NCBI GenBank assembly: GCA_049509675.1 | Contig: JBEKZQ010000218.1 | Span: 1 to 10,413 of the forward strand | Length of the DNA: 10,413 nucleotides | From: JBEKZQ01 sp049509675 | Lineage (GTDB): Bacteria > Planctomycetota > Planctomycetia > Pirellulales > Thermoguttaceae | Direction of reading: 5' to 3' | Position numbers and translations under genes: made by a program | Notes under the pieces: model-generated | Databases searched by the model: none | Told to the model about the DNA's origin: nothing | What the model saw: the letters and a program-made list of their open reading frames with translations, nothing else | Shown: positions 1 through 7,828 of the stretch, piece by piece | How the letters are laid out: each line of letters starts with the position of its first letter | How positions within the stretch are numbered: the stretch's first letter is position 1

Positions 1-1
1 G

Positions 2-694
2 GTGCCGAGGGAGTACCTCGACAAGTTCGCCACGATGTTCTGCCAGACCACGATCGGCATGCACGACTATACGAAGAAGTCCGACCTCATCGACTCTCTC
101 ATGCAGGCCATCGAGGACAGCCAAGCCGTGGCGCTGACCTACAAGGCGCTTCAGGCGACCGAGCCGGTCACCTACACCGTCCACCCCTTGGGTCTTGCCT
201 ACCATCGCGGCTCGCTTTACCTGGTCGGACGAACCCGGCGGTACGATGACATCTGCCATTGGAAGGTGGATCGGATCGACGCCGTGAAGTTGAAAGACCA
301 GCGATTCGAGCGTCCCGACGACTTTGACCTCCAGAAGCACTTGTCCAAGATGTTCGGAGTTTTCCATGGCGACGGCGAAGTGTGCGTCAAGATCCGCTTC
401 CTGCCGACCGTGGCACGGTACGTCGGGGAGTGTACTTGGCACCCGAGCCAGAAGCTCGTCCAGCAACGGGACGGTTGCGTGGTCGCCGATTTCACGGTGG
501 ACGGCACCGAGGAGATCAAGCGGTGGATCATGAGCTTTGGAAAGCATGCACAGGTTCTTGAGCCGCAGAAGTTGCGGGACGAGATCGCCGGAGAGTGGAG
601 GGAGGCATTGGGCCTGGGCGAGGAAGCCGCTCCGAGTCCGGACCGCACCGCACCGCAGGGCAGGTTCCCCTCCAGGATTCCAGCCAAGACTTGA
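2..694 (+). CDS. WYL-domain transcriptional regulator, 5'-truncated by the window edge
   Basis: This is the C-terminal part of a WYL-family regulator. The reading frame is open to the left edge; the GTG at position 2 is only the first available codon, and families of this kind usually carry an N-terminal winged helix-turn-helix of about 100 residues that would lie outside the window. Visible residues about 29-110 match the WYL core: an ALTYKAL strand, the VHPLGLAYHRGSLYLVGR segment (LYL replaces the canonical WYL) and the CHWKVDRIDAV strand. Residues about 125-205 match the WCX extension (KIRFLPTVARYV through WREALGLG). The last 25 residues are Pro/Ala/Arg-rich and look disordered. WYL proteins bind nucleic-acid or nucleotide ligands and often control defence or DNA-repair genes. 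Here it precedes a co-directional cluster by 36 bp, so it probably controls or is part of that cluster. The domain call is firm; the ligand is unknown. Confidence 0.85.
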   Translation: MPREYLDKFATMFCQTTIGMHDYTKKSDLIDSLMQAIEDSQAVALTYKALQATEPVTYTVHPLGLAYHRGSLYLVGRTRRYDDICHWKVDRIDAVKLKDQRFERPDDFDLQKHLSKMFGVFHGDGEVCVKIRFLPTVARYVGECTWHPSQKLVQQRDGCVVADFTVDGTEEIKRWIMSFGKHAQVLEPQKLRDEIAGEWREALGLGEEAAPSPDRTAPQGRFPSRIPAKT

Positions 695-718
695 CGTGAA
701 AGGCCGTCCTCCAGCAGC

Positions 719-724
719 GAGGTG
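719..724 (+). promoter_or_regulatory. Ribosome binding site fixing the DUF6717-like start at 731
   Basis: GAGGTG lies 6 nt before the ATG at 731. A longer reading from GTG at 722 would place the start codon inside this Shine-Dalgarno sequence, so the ATG at 731 is the better start. Confidence 0.55.
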
Positions 725-730
725 AAAGAA

Positions 731-1078
731 ATGAATCAGATAATGGTCATCAAGCCCTATCGGCATGCCGATACCTGGGTGTTCGACGACGAGGCAGTTG
801 GCCTCGACAAGGAGCCTTTCGTTTGCGGAATCCCCGAGATGATCGACTACCTGACACGCGACATTCCCAACGCCCAAGACGGGTTTCGGATGTTGTTCTC
901 AGCCCAGCCATTCCCCGGTTTCCAGGAGAAGCTTATCTGGGTGCGAGAGGAAATGGGCGGGAACGTGTATTGGTCCGAGACGTTGCAAACAGATGGCTGG
1001 CTCTGCCCAGCCTTGTTCAGATACTTCAACCAGGCGTCTGCCGAGATCTATGTCAAAGCGGAGCCCCTGGGGAAGTGA
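731..1078 (+). CDS. Small DUF6717-like protein of unknown function
   Basis: A 115-residue protein beginning MNQIMVIKPYRHADTWVFDD. The pattern of an N-terminal MVIKPY strand, TWVFDDEAVGLDKEPFV, an IDYL..DIPNA helix, GFRMLFSAQPFPGFQ and a late GWLCPALFRYF segment is, from memory, that of the DUF6717 family, which I associate with planctomycetes and other bacteria. No catalytic motif, signal peptide or membrane segment is visible, so it is probably a soluble globular protein. Aromatic residues are abundant (four Trp). It sits 36 bp after the WYL gene and 13 bp before the AddB-like gene, which argues for co-transcription. The function is unknown; an immunity, adaptor or modulator role would be a guess. 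The family assignment is by recollection and should be checked with a profile search. Confidence 0.72.
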   Translation: MNQIMVIKPYRHADTWVFDDEAVGLDKEPFVCGIPEMIDYLTRDIPNAQDGFRMLFSAQPFPGFQEKLIWVREEMGGNVYWSETLQTDGWLCPALFRYFNQASAEIYVKAEPLGK

Positions 1079-1091
1079 AAGGCACATCCAA

Positions 1092-4000
1092 ATGAACACG
1101 TCCCGATTAGTGGAAGAAATTTCCGGGCTTTGCCGCAGCCGCATGCTCGCCGAGAAGTGGCTCGTCGCCCCGAACCGCCGTATCGGCAACCAGTGGGCGG
1201 AATGCGTTGCCCGAAACGGGCAAGCGGCGGTCAACCTGCGGATCAAGACGCTCAGATCGCTCGCCACCGAGCTTGCCGGGCAGGAGATGGTCGCCCGGAA
1301 GGTCAAGCTCGTATCCGAACAAGCCGGTCCCTTGCTCATCGACCAGGTCTTCCGTCGCCTGAAGCCGGGACTCCGCTACCTCGGCAACCTGCCTGCCAGT
1401 GCCGGTCTGGCGGACACGATGTTCCGTTCGATCCAGGATATTCGACTTGCCGGACTCACGTCGGACCACCTCGTGCCGAAACGGTTCGAGGTCTCGGCAA
1501 AGGGACAGGACCTGCTCCAGATACTCGGAGGCTACCTCGACGAGCTGAAAGAGCAGGGTCTCGTTGATTACGCCGGCGTACTCCAGCTCGCCATCGACAG
1601 GGTGCAAAACTCCCCCGGCGACCTTGGCACGGATGTAGTCGTCGTCTGCCCCTCCTCCATTCGGCTGAAACCACTGGAGAAACAACTGCTGGACAGCTTC
1701 CCCAAGGACTGTGTTTGCCGCCTTCCCGTGGACGAGCCGCATGGAAAAGACGATGAGGCAAGCGAAGCAGGATCGAACCTTGATCTTCTCCGATGGTTGC
1801 CGCACCCCGACCTCGCTCCAACCAAAGAACCGGATGGCACCGTTGATGTCTTCCGTGCCACCGGCGAGGTGAACGAGGTGCGGGAAGTCCTCCGGCGATT
1901 GCTGGCAAGCACGACGAAGCTGGATGAGGCGGAAGTGCTTTATACTGACGCCGAGACCTACGTGCCGCTCATCTTCGAGACCATCGCCGCGCAGTCAACG
2001 TGCGACTCGGTTGGCGACGAGGGATTTCCAGCCACCTTTGCCGAGGGCATTCCGACGACCTACTCTCGTCCCGGTCGGCTACTGTCCGCCTGGGTGGAGT
2101 GGATCACCGAGGACTACCCGCAAGCCCGTCTGGTCCGCATGATCGCCGAGGGCTTGCTCAAAGTGCCTGATGTTGAGGAGCAAGGGTTCAGCTTCGCCCG
2201 GTTGGCTTCCGTGTTCCGCAGTGTTGGCATTGGACTACGGCGGGACCGGTATCTTTCTAAGCTGGACGAGGAGATCGAAGCCCTGGAGCAGCGAGTCAAA
2301 GATGCCCATGCCGCCGAGAGCGATGACCCGGAGGACATCGTGCGGCGGTTGCAATCGGCTGAGCGGCGGCTGGCGGAAATGAAGATCCTGCGGAAGCTCG
2401 TGAAGGATCTCTTGGACGTGTTTCCCGAGAAGGCACCCGACCAGGGAGCCATCCTGGACGGAGCCAAGGGCTTGCTGGAGAAGTGCGCCCGCACCGCAAA
2501 CAAGATGGACGGTTATGCGCACCTTCGGCTCGTGGAAGACATCGGCAGTCTGCGCTATTGGCTGGCGGATGACAAGGAGCTGTCGCTCGACGCATGGGAT
2601 TGGCTGGCGGCATTGCCTGCCAGCGCCAACATCCTCGGCAGCGGACCCCAGCCAGGTCGTCTTCACGTCGCCCCCGTTCTTTCCGGCGGCCATTCGGGTC
2701 GGAGCAATACGTTCATCGTCGGGCTCGACGACAGTCGATTCCCTGGCACAGGTTTGCAAGACCCCTTGTTCCTGGATGGGGAGCGGCGAGCGGTGTCGTC
2801 CGATTTGCCCACGGCGACCGGCAGCCTTGAGGAAAAGATACAGGACTTCCATCGCCTTCTGGCTCGCCTTCGGGGGAAGTTGACCTTGAGCTACTCGTGC
2901 CACGACCTCGGCGACAACCGGGAGAAGTTCCCCAGCCCGATGCTAATGGCAGCCTACCGCATCGTTTCCGGCAACCACGAGGGAAGCCAGGAGGACTTCC
3001 TGAAATGGATGCCCACGGCGGTCTCGTTCGCACCCAAGACCGAGGACTCCTGTCTGAACACGACCGACTGGTGGCTGTGGCGACTGTGCGCCGGTGAAGA
3101 GGTGCAAAATGCAGTGCAGTTGGTCGGGAGGGCGTTTCCTCATCTCGTCCGTGGAAAGCAAGCGGCTCAGCAGCGGGAGTCTATGGCCTTCACAGAGTAC
3201 GATGGGCATGTTCCCGAGGCGGGGAGGCAGCTCGACCCCACGGCGGCGAAGGGTCCGGTCATGTCCAGCAGCAGGCTGGAAACGCTCGGTAGCTGTCCGA
3301 TGAAGTTCTTCTTCCAAAGGGGGCTGGGAATCGACCTGCCCGACGAGCTCGTGGTTGAGCCCGACCGATGGTTGGACCCGCTCGCCTACGGCAAGCTCCT
3401 GCATTCCGTGTTCGAGAGGTTTGTCCGTGAACTGGTCGAGGCGGAACGCTCGCCCAAGTACCCAGAGGACATGGAACGTCTGAACGCCATCCTCGACGAC
3501 CTCGTCGAGGAGTACCGTGACGATTATCCGCCTCCCACTGACCATGCCTACCAAAGGCAGGTCAGCCAGTTGCAGCAGGCGGCGAGGGTCTTTCTCATCG
3601 AGGAGGACCGGTACTGCGCTGAAGGCAGGGGCGTACCGGTGTACCTGGAGTCCTCCTTCGGTTTGAAGGAAGTAGGCGACGGTGCGCTGGATACGACCGA
3701 GCCGATTCCCATAAAGCTCGCCGATGGGAGTGAGATCCGTGTCTGTGGTCGGGTTGACCGCATCGACCGCATTGGCAATGGTGCTACGGACACCTACGTC
3801 GTGTGGGATTACAAGTCTGGCAGCGCCTGGAAGTACGACGAAGCCGACCCGTTCCGCCAGGGTCGTGTCATCCAGCCGACGCTCTACATTGCGATGGTCG
3901 CCCACCGGCTGCGGTCGGAGACTTCGTCCAAGGCGAAGGTCACCCGCTTTGGCTTCTTCTTCCCCGGTGCAAAGGAACGAGGTCGCCGAATTGAGTGGGA

Positions 4001-4229
4001 CAATGCTCAGCTTGCCGATGGAAAGAAAGTCCTCGGGAACCTCATCAGCGTCATCCGCCAGGGGCTGTTTCTTCCCACGGACAACAAGGACGATTGCAAC
4101 TACTGCAACTACAAGACCATCTGCGGTGACACCGTGGCGGTCGCTGCCTCCAGTGCGCAGAAACTGGGAAACGACAAGAACAAGATGCTGAAACCGATTC
4201 GGGAGTTGAGAAACCATGTCGAAGAGTAA
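1092..4229 (+). CDS. addB: AddB/RexB-like PD-(D/E)XK nuclease subunit
   Basis: A 1045-residue protein read from ATG 1092, with AAAGG at 1078-1082 nine bases upstream; the frame is open further back (ATG 993), but that would overlap the DUF6717 gene by 86 bp. The N-terminus (EKWLVAPNRRIGNQW) resembles the degenerate helicase-like start of AddB, and I see no Walker A GKT motif, so it is probably not an active motor. Residues about 390-440 are a charged, probable coiled coil. The C-terminal nuclease shows H771 (GKLLHSVFE), D889 (GRVDRID), D906-Y-K908 (VVWDYKSG) and the Q928-x3-Y932 motif of RecB-type nucleases. C735 (GSCPMKFFF) together with C1002, C1005 and C1011 (C-x2-C-x5-C) matches the four-cysteine Fe-S clasp of AddB and Cas4. 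Known role of the family: partner of AddA in resection of double-strand DNA ends. The next gene overlaps by 14 bp, indicating coupled synthesis. It may be a housekeeping AddB or an accessory paralogue. Confidence 0.86.
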   Translation: MNTSRLVEEISGLCRSRMLAEKWLVAPNRRIGNQWAECVARNGQAAVNLRIKTLRSLATELAGQEMVARKVKLVSEQAGPLLIDQVFRRLKPGLRYLGNLPASAGLADTMFRSIQDIRLAGLTSDHLVPKRFEVSAKGQDLLQILGGYLDELKEQGLVDYAGVLQLAIDRVQNSPGDLGTDVVVVCPSSIRLKPLEKQLLDSFPKDCVCRLPVDEPHGKDDEASEAGSNLDLLRWLPHPDLAPTKEPDGTVDVFRATGEVNEVREVLRRLLASTTKLDEAEVLYTDAETYVPLIFETIAAQSTCDSVGDEGFPATFAEGIPTTYSRPGRLLSAWVEWITEDYPQARLVRMIAEGLLKVPDVEEQGFSFARLASVFRSVGIGLRRDRYLSKLDEEIEALEQRVKDAHAAESDDPEDIVRRLQSAERRLAEMKILRKLVKDLLDVFPEKAPDQGAILDGAKGLLEKCARTANKMDGYAHLRLVEDIGSLRYWLADDKELSLDAWDWLAALPASANILGSGPQPGRLHVAPVLSGGHSGRSNTFIVGLDDSRFPGTGLQDPLFLDGERRAVSSDLPTATGSLEEKIQDFHRLLARLRGKLTLSYSCHDLGDNREKFPSPMLMAAYRIVSGNHEGSQEDFLKWMPTAVSFAPKTEDSCLNTTDWWLWRLCAGEEVQNAVQLVGRAFPHLVRGKQAAQQRESMAFTEYDGHVPEAGRQLDPTAAKGPVMSSSRLETLGSCPMKFFFQRGLGIDLPDELVVEPDRWLDPLAYGKLLHSVFERFVRELVEAERSPKYPEDMERLNAILDDLVEEYRDDYPPPTDHAYQRQVSQLQQAARVFLIEEDRYCAEGRGVPVYLESSFGLKEVGDGALDTTEPIPIKLADGSEIRVCGRVDRIDRIGNGATDTYVVWDYKSGSAWKYDEADPFRQGRVIQPTLYIAMVAHRLRSETSSKAKVTRFGFFFPGAKERGRRIEWDNAQLADGKKVLGNLISVIRQGLFLPTDNKDDCNYCNYKTICGDTVAVAASSAQKLGNDKNKMLKPIRELRNHVEE
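3490..3511. repeat. Perfect inverted repeat inside the AddB-like gene
   Basis: Arms of 10 bp (3490-3499 and 3502-3511) are perfectly complementary around a central CC. The stretch encodes LDDLVEE, whose GAC/CTC/GAG codons readily produce such symmetry, so it is probably a by-product of coding. It could still form a hairpin in the mRNA. Confidence 0.3.
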
Positions 4230-7200
4230 GAAAGAAGACGCTGCGGGATTGCCTCCTGACCAGCCCGCACGGGATGCCATCGTCCGTTTGCTCGACACTA
4301 CCATGCTCGTCGAGGCGTCCGCCGGCACCGGTAAGACCCGAAGCATGGTTGACCGCATGATCGCCCTGCTGCGGGAAGGCAAGTGCAACATCGGCACCCT
4401 GGCGGCGATCACATTCACCCGCAAGGCGGCGGCGGAACTCCGCGCCCGCTTCCAGATTGCCCTGGAGAAGGCGGTCCGGCAGGCGGAGGGAGAGGCGTAC
4501 CAGCGTTTGATAGACGCACTGGACCACGCCGAGCGTGCCTACATCGGCACCATCCATTCCTTCTGCGGACGGCTGCTACGGGAACGCCCCGTCGAGGCAG
4601 GCATCGACCCTGCATTCCTGGAATTTGACGAGACCGTCGATTTCAGGCTGCGGAAGGAAGCCTGGCAGCGGTACGTCGCCGAAGCGGTCTCCACCGGCGA
4701 TGCGGTGCTGGGGGAGCTGGATGGCGTGGGGCTGGAGATCGGGCAGCTCGAAAGTGCCTTCATCGGCTATGCCACCTACCCGGATGTTGCCGAGTGGCCA
4801 GCGCCGGAGGTCGAGCTTCCCGACCTGAAGCCGGTCACCAAGGAACTCCGCAGTTACGCCGCTCACATGGAGCGCCTTGTCCCCACATTTCCCGTCAATG
4901 TCGGCAACGACCTCCTGATGGACAAGTATCGTCGGATTGCAAGGTTGGTACGGCAAGCGGACATTGAAAGTCCACCCGAACTCCTGGAGATCCTCGGCGA
5001 GTGCGGCAATGCGAAGGCTGTCCAGAAGGAGTGGCCGGGACCGGAAGGCGAGGCGCAGGGAACACGGGAAGGCAAAGCACAGGGTAAACGAGAGAGCGAA
5101 CGCTGGCAGCAGTTCGTGGAACAACATGCCCAGCCCCTCGTCGAAAAGTGGCGTCATCGCCGCTATGCCGTCGTCATGCGAGCGCTCCAAAGTGCGGCGA
5201 CGATATACGGAGACCTGCGCCGGGACCTGGGTGGGCTGAACTACCAAGATCTTCTGTTGCAAGCGGGGGCTTTGCTGCGGAATAAGCCCAAGATCCGGGA
5301 GTACTTCCGCAAGCGTTTCACACACCTGTTGGTCGATGAGTTCCAGGACACCGACCCTATCCAAGCCGAAGTGATGCTGCTCCTGACGGCGGATGATCCG
5401 AAGCAGACTGACTGGCATCGCTGCAAACCCGTTCCCGGTTCCTTGTTCGTCGTGGGCGACCCCAAGCAGTCCATCTACCGCTTCCGCCGTGCGGACATCG
5501 TCACCTACAGCGAGGTCAAGCGGATCATCGAGGAGAACGGAGAACTCGTCGCACTGACGACCAACTTCCGCAGCCAGAAGCCCGTCATCGACTGGGTCAA
5601 CGAGACATTCGAGCAGATCCTGCCGGGCGTTGCCGACAAGTACTCCCCGGCCCGTTGCTCGATGATTCCCGGTCGGCCTCCGAAGGACAAGGAAAAAGTC
5701 GGCGTTGAAGTCCTGCGGGTTCCCGAGGAATACGGCAAGAATCCGGAGGTCCTTGCCTACGAACCCGAGGTCATCTCCCAGGTGATCCACAATGCCGTGG
5801 CTCCAGAATCCGGGACGAAGCCGCCGGCGAAGCCCGGCGATTTCATGATCATCGCCGCATTGAAGAAGAACCTGTCCCTGTACGCCCAGCGTCTTTCCGA
5901 GCTCGGAATACCGTCTCAGGTGACAGGAGGTGCGGTACTCAGCGAGATCCACCAGTTGAGCCTGTTGTGCTTGTGCCTTGAGGCGGTCACGCAGTCGGAC
6001 AATCCCGTTGCCCTGGTGGCGGCGCTGCGCAGCGAGCTGTTCGGCATCAGCGATACGGCACTATTCGCCTTCAAGGCGGCGGGTGGGAGGTTCTCGTTCC
6101 ACACGAAGATTCCCGAAGAATTGGATCCGAAGGCTGCCGAGCAGCTTGGCGACGCCTTTGCACGGCTACAACGCTACGACCTGTGGCTGAAGACCTTGCC
6201 GCCCGTGGCTGCCGTGGAACGGATCGTTGCTGACCTGGGACTTGTTGCCAGCGCCGCCGCCGAACGTGGCGGAAATACGCTTGCGGGTGGTCTGGCTCGG
6301 GCGGTGGAGCTGCTCAGGGCTGCCCAGTCCACGGTAACATCCATCACCGAACTTGCCGCTTACTTGCGCCAAGTGGTCGATGGTGCGGAGAACCACGATG
6401 CCGTTCCCGCAGCTTCACCTGCCGAAGCGCCGGTGCGGATCATGAACCTTCACCAGGCGAAAGGTCTGGAAGCGCCCGTGGTCTTCCTTGCAGACCCGAC
6501 CGGCGCTTTCAGCCACGAGCCCCAGATCCATATCGACCGGAGCGGCGGTCCCGTCCGTGGCTATTTGGCGATCTACGGTCCGAGCAACGGCTTCCACCGT
6601 CCGCTTCTCGCCTATCCAGAGCAGTGGCAGGGATTTGCCGAGGAAGAAGGGAAGTTCCTGAAAGCCGAAAAGGATCGCCTGTTATATGTCGCTGCTACTC
6701 GTGGAGGCAACCGGCTGGTCGTTACTCAGCGACAAAAGGCGAACCATTGGAACCCCTGGAGCCCGCTGAGCGGACATCTCGGCGACTGCGAAGACTTGGA
6801 GGTGCCGAAGGTTGCCGCTCCACCCAAGATTTCGGTGGTGACTGTCGGCGATGGAGATCCTGCCCAAGCTGTCAAGACTATCGGTGAACGCTGGCAAGTG
6901 ACGCTTGCACAATCCTACGCTCTGCACGCCGCCAAAGCCATTTCGGTAAGCGGTTCCATGCCGGGAGCGACCTCCGGGGAGCACGGAACGGAGTGGGGGA
7001 CTGTCATCCACACGCTTCTGGAGGCAGCCATGCGTGATTCCATCGCCGACCTCCATGACCTTGCCTATGCCAGCCTTCAGCACGAGGGTCTCGATCCCGC
7101 ACGTGCCGACGAAGCCATTGCAGTCGTCCGGTCGGTGACGGCTTCCGAGATTTGGAAGCGTGCCCAAGCCAGTGATCGGCGGTTGGCAGAGGTGCCGTTC

Positions 7201-7470
7201 CAGACCTTGACAACCACCGACTCTTCCGAGGGCGATGGCGTGCCGACCATCCTGCGCGGCGTTATCGACCTGGCGTTCCACGAGGCAAAGGGCTGGGTCA
7301 TCGTGGACTACAAGACCGACGCCCGCCCCAAGAGCCACGTTCCGGCGCTGGTCGAGCACTATCGTGGTCAGGTGGATCTCTACGCCAAGACGTGGCACGA
7401 AATGACCGGCGAAAGCGTGGCGGAGAAGGGGCTGTACTTCACCCATCCCGGCATCTATTCGCGAGTGTAA
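4216..7470 (+). CDS. addA: AddA/RexA-like UvrD-family helicase-nuclease
   Basis: A 1084-residue superfamily 1A helicase with a C-terminal nuclease, close to the size of known AddA proteins. All helicase motifs are present: Walker A ASAGTGKT with K40, motif Ia AITFTRKAAAEL, motif II DEFQD at 374-378, motif III GDPKQSIYRFR at 414-424, motif IV TTNFRS with R452, motif V LHQAKGLE from H746, and motif VI LLYVAATR with R829. The nuclease shows H932 (GTVIHTLLEA), D1018 (GVIDL), D1031-Y-K1033 (VDYKTD) and Q1052-x3-Y1056 (QVDLYA), so both activities look intact. The family unwinds DNA from double-strand ends using ATP and cuts one strand, while AddB cuts the other. The ATG start overlaps the AddB-like gene by 14 bp and has GGGAG at 4201-4205. 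An unusual Gly/Glu/Lys-rich duplicated segment lies at residues 277-292. The alternative is a stand-alone UvrD-nuclease of a defence system, but the adjacent AddB-like gene favours AddAB. Confidence 0.94.
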   Translation: MSKSKKEDAAGLPPDQPARDAIVRLLDTTMLVEASAGTGKTRSMVDRMIALLREGKCNIGTLAAITFTRKAAAELRARFQIALEKAVRQAEGEAYQRLIDALDHAERAYIGTIHSFCGRLLRERPVEAGIDPAFLEFDETVDFRLRKEAWQRYVAEAVSTGDAVLGELDGVGLEIGQLESAFIGYATYPDVAEWPAPEVELPDLKPVTKELRSYAAHMERLVPTFPVNVGNDLLMDKYRRIARLVRQADIESPPELLEILGECGNAKAVQKEWPGPEGEAQGTREGKAQGKRESERWQQFVEQHAQPLVEKWRHRRYAVVMRALQSAATIYGDLRRDLGGLNYQDLLLQAGALLRNKPKIREYFRKRFTHLLVDEFQDTDPIQAEVMLLLTADDPKQTDWHRCKPVPGSLFVVGDPKQSIYRFRRADIVTYSEVKRIIEENGELVALTTNFRSQKPVIDWVNETFEQILPGVADKYSPARCSMIPGRPPKDKEKVGVEVLRVPEEYGKNPEVLAYEPEVISQVIHNAVAPESGTKPPAKPGDFMIIAALKKNLSLYAQRLSELGIPSQVTGGAVLSEIHQLSLLCLCLEAVTQSDNPVALVAALRSELFGISDTALFAFKAAGGRFSFHTKIPEELDPKAAEQLGDAFARLQRYDLWLKTLPPVAAVERIVADLGLVASAAAERGGNTLAGGLARAVELLRAAQSTVTSITELAAYLRQVVDGAENHDAVPAASPAEAPVRIMNLHQAKGLEAPVVFLADPTGAFSHEPQIHIDRSGGPVRGYLAIYGPSNGFHRPLLAYPEQWQGFAEEEGKFLKAEKDRLLYVAATRGGNRLVVTQRQKANHWNPWSPLSGHLGDCEDLEVPKVAAPPKISVVTVGDGDPAQAVKTIGERWQVTLAQSYALHAAKAISVSGSMPGATSGEHGTEWGTVIHTLLEAAMRDSIADLHDLAYASLQHEGLDPARADEAIAVVRSVTASEIWKRAQASDRRLAEVPFQTLTTTDSSEGDGVPTILRGVIDLAFHEAKGWVIVDYKTDARPKSHVPALVEHYRGQVDLYAKTWHEMTGESVAEKGLYFTHPGIYSRV
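5044..5091 (+). repeat. 24-bp imperfect tandem duplication within the AddA-like gene
   Basis: Two adjacent 24-bp units (5044-5067 and 5068-5091) match at 18 of 24 positions and encode EGEAQGTR followed by EGKAQGKR (residues 277-292). The reading frame is preserved. The segment lies between Walker A and motif II, probably in the 1B insert region, and looks like a flexible hydrophilic linker made by slippage or duplication. Confidence 0.7.
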
Positions 7471-7532
7471 AGGGGACGCTTTCCTTTGCGAAAACGTCGT
7501 CCTTTGGCGCAAGACGGAGTAGGTAACTGGCT

Positions 7533-7802
7533 ATGACCTTTCCAGAGCTTCCCCGTAGCGGTCGGAGTCGTCATCTATGGCGGCTGAGAAGAGAAGGTTT
7601 CCGAGAGCTACTTCTTGCCAAGGGCTGGCGCATGAAGGGTGCCTACGCCGAAAAGACCATTGCTGGCCGCACCGTCATGATCAGGACGGTCGAAGAAGGC
7701 AAAGAATACACACTTTGCTGCGTCCAACTCAAGGCTGACTTCCACTCGGAACTGGCGGCAAGAGCCAATGAGCGTGAGGCAGAGGATCGGTCGCGGCATT
7801 AA
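7533..7802 (+). CDS. Hypothetical basic 89-aa protein
   Basis: I do not recognise this protein. It begins MTFPELPRSGRSRHLWRLRR, is strongly basic in its N-terminal half, then has a likely beta-rich stretch (KTIAGRTVMIRTVEEGKEYTLCCVQL) and a charged helical tail rich in Ala, Glu and Arg. No signal peptide or membrane segment is visible. The ATG at 7533 is preceded by GGAG at 7516-7519 and AGGT at 7521-7524, the latter 8 bases from the start. It lies 62 bp after the AddA-like gene and 26 bp before the first hydrolase, so it fits the operon. It could be a small nucleic-acid-binding protein, judged only from its charge. A chance ORF is possible, but the codon choice and spacing favour a real gene. 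Confidence 0.6.
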   Translation: MTFPELPRSGRSRHLWRLRREGFRELLLAKGWRMKGAYAEKTIAGRTVMIRTVEEGKEYTLCCVQLKADFHSELAARANEREAEDRSRH

Positions 7803-7828
7803 CCCCTCAACGAATAAGATGCGTGAAC

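Noticed and set aside
993..1091. 33-residue N-terminal extension of the AddB-like protein
   Set aside because: It overlaps the DUF6717-like gene in another frame, whereas ATG 1092 has an upstream AAAGG and leaves a normal 13-bp gap.
2943..4424. Long minus-strand open frame of 493 codons opposite the AddB/AddA junction
   Set aside because: It lies antisense to two well-supported genes, has no recognisable domain and is the expected shadow of GC-rich coding sequence.
4576..5952. Minus-strand open frame of 458 codons opposite the AddA-like gene
   Set aside because: It is antisense to the helicase motifs and its translation reads as a reverse-complement shadow with no domain of its own.
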